64,000 nt of DNA, from positions 1 through 64,000 of the forward strand of contig NZ_CP013862.1 in assembly GCF_001307805.1 (NCBI RefSeq), read 5' to 3'. The position numbers and the translations under genes were made by a program. The notes beneath the pieces are model-generated. The model saw nothing but the letters and a program-made list of their open reading frames with translations. It was not told where the DNA came from and ran no database searches. Below, piece after piece: positions 63,395 to 64,000 of the stretch. Origin of the DNA: Lentibacillus amyloliquefaciens. GTDB taxonomy: Bacteria; Bacillota; Bacilli; Bacillales; Amphibacillaceae. The stretch's first letter is position 1. Every line of letters starts with the position of its first letter.

Positions 63395-64000
63395 CTAAGC
63401 CATCCTGTTTTTATTTTTCCCTTTTACCAGCTGACCATTATTTTCTCTGAAATTTAATATTCCCTCTGCAGCCCGGTAGGCGAATGCGCCGACAGTACCT
63501 GTTGGGTTATATCCGCCATTATGAGCAAAATTTGAAGCCCCAATTACGAATACATTATCAACATCCCACATTTGTAAATAATTATTCACTGCTGAGGTTT
63601 CCGGGTCGTCCCCAATGATGACACCGCCTGTGATATGATCGTTCTGTGATGGTTCGATATCAAAGTGATCCGTAATTTCTCTCGGTTCAACCAACTCGGC
63701 ACCCATCTCATCTAATATTTCAGCACTTCTATCCGAAATATATTTAAATAACCGATTATCCTGTTCTGTGAAATCGTATGTTAAACGGAGCAGTGGATTT
63801 CCAAAGCTGTCTTTATAAGTTGGATCCAGGCTCAGATAATTATTGCGATGGGGCATGGATGCACCCTGGGAATCAACCGATATCCAACGATTTTGATATT
63901 TAATGGATTGTGCTTTGAAATCTTTTCCCCAGCTGGGTGTATCGCTTGGGACAGTATTGTTTTGAATCGGTCTTCTCCCATACTGTTTCGTGGAGATAGA
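63395..64000 (-). CDS. GMC family oxidoreductase, C-terminal part (runs off right edge)
   Basis: The frame is open from 64000 to the stop at 63395, giving the last 201 residues. It contains GRRPIQNNT, PHRNNYLSLDPTYKDSFGNPLLRLTYDF and the C-terminal flavoenzyme block VFVIGASNFAHNGGYNPTGTVGAFAYRAAEGI, where the Asn-containing NPTGTVGA motif marks the GMC C-terminal domain. It resembles the large subunit of gluconate 2-dehydrogenase-type membrane enzymes of bacilli. FAD-binding N-terminus lies outside the window. Its end is 52 bases upstream of the tatA start. Confidence 0.88.
   Translation of the reverse strand, partial: SISTKQYGRRPIQNNTVPSDTPSWGKDFKAQSIKYQNRWISVDSQGASMPHRNNYLSLDPTYKDSFGNPLLRLTYDFTEQDNRLFKYISDRSAEILDEMGAELVEPREITDHFDIEPSQNDHITGGVIIGDDPETSAVNNYLQMWDVDNVFVIGASNFAHNGGYNPTGTVGAFAYRAAEGILNFRENNGQLVKGKNKNRMA

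Overview
The window reads as a low-GC Firmicute chromosome from a halotolerant Bacillaceae (Virgibacillus, Lentibacillus or Oceanobacillus type). The gene order fadN-fadA-fadE-yusI-gcvH-yusF-yusE-metNPQ is that of Bacillus subtilis. sufCDSUB, liaIHFSR, a cwlO-type hydrolase, a BCCT osmolyte carrier, SAM-I and guanidine-I riboswitches, and Zur, FadR and ArgR operator motifs fit the same family. The genus is inference.

Region 1 (1-8826) is the right arm of an integrated prophage. It holds a tail protein that runs off the left edge and carries a histidine-rich fibre tip, a lysis cassette (XhlA-like protein, phi-LC3-type holin, amidase endolysin), and three leftward genes. Two of the leftward genes have near-identical promoter-operators, and the third is a Cro-like repressor. 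A rightward FtsK/replication-relaxation pair and a small membrane protein follow. The arm ends at a 20-bp copy of a tmRNA (ssrA) 3' end with its terminator, which I read as attR.

Region 2 (8827-13500) is accessory chromosome. It holds a candidate type I toxin-antitoxin locus, a solo tnpB element of the IS200/IS605 group with both end hairpins, a Type IIG-like methyltransferase that starts where the insertion element ends and lacks its expected N-terminus, and a decayed nucleotidyltransferase gene.

Region 3 (13500-36600) is core chromosome: M42 peptidase, a frameshifted hemolysin III gene, DUF1836 protein, luciferase-like oxidoreductase, liaIHFSR envelope-stress operon, aromatic-acid exporter-like protein, a 31-aa zinc-ribbon protein, isocitrate lyase, CwlO-type endopeptidase, betaine transporter, CNNM/CorC protein, guanidine-I riboswitch with its SMR exporter pair, aeRF1-like protein, VOC protein, a broken PfpI-like gene, the znuACB-zur zinc operon read leftward from a promoter containing a Zur box, and a YitT membrane protein.

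Region 4 (36600-49200) holds the fatty-acid beta-oxidation genes behind a FadR box, then yusI, gcvH, yusF, yusE and the SAM-riboswitch-controlled metNPQ transporter. Region 5 (49200-64000) holds a fumarylacetoacetase-family gene, carB-argF-argG-argH behind tandem ARG boxes but with no carA, the sufCDSUB iron-sulfur assembly operon, tatA, and the C-terminal part of a GMC oxidoreductase running off the right edge.

Two dispersed repeat families sit between genes. One is a roughly 120-150-bp two-hairpin element in three copies, with compensatory changes in its stems. The other is a composite palindromic element of the kind common in Bacillaceae. Several genes are frameshifted at or beside runs of five or six identical bases, so part of the apparent decay may be sequencing error.
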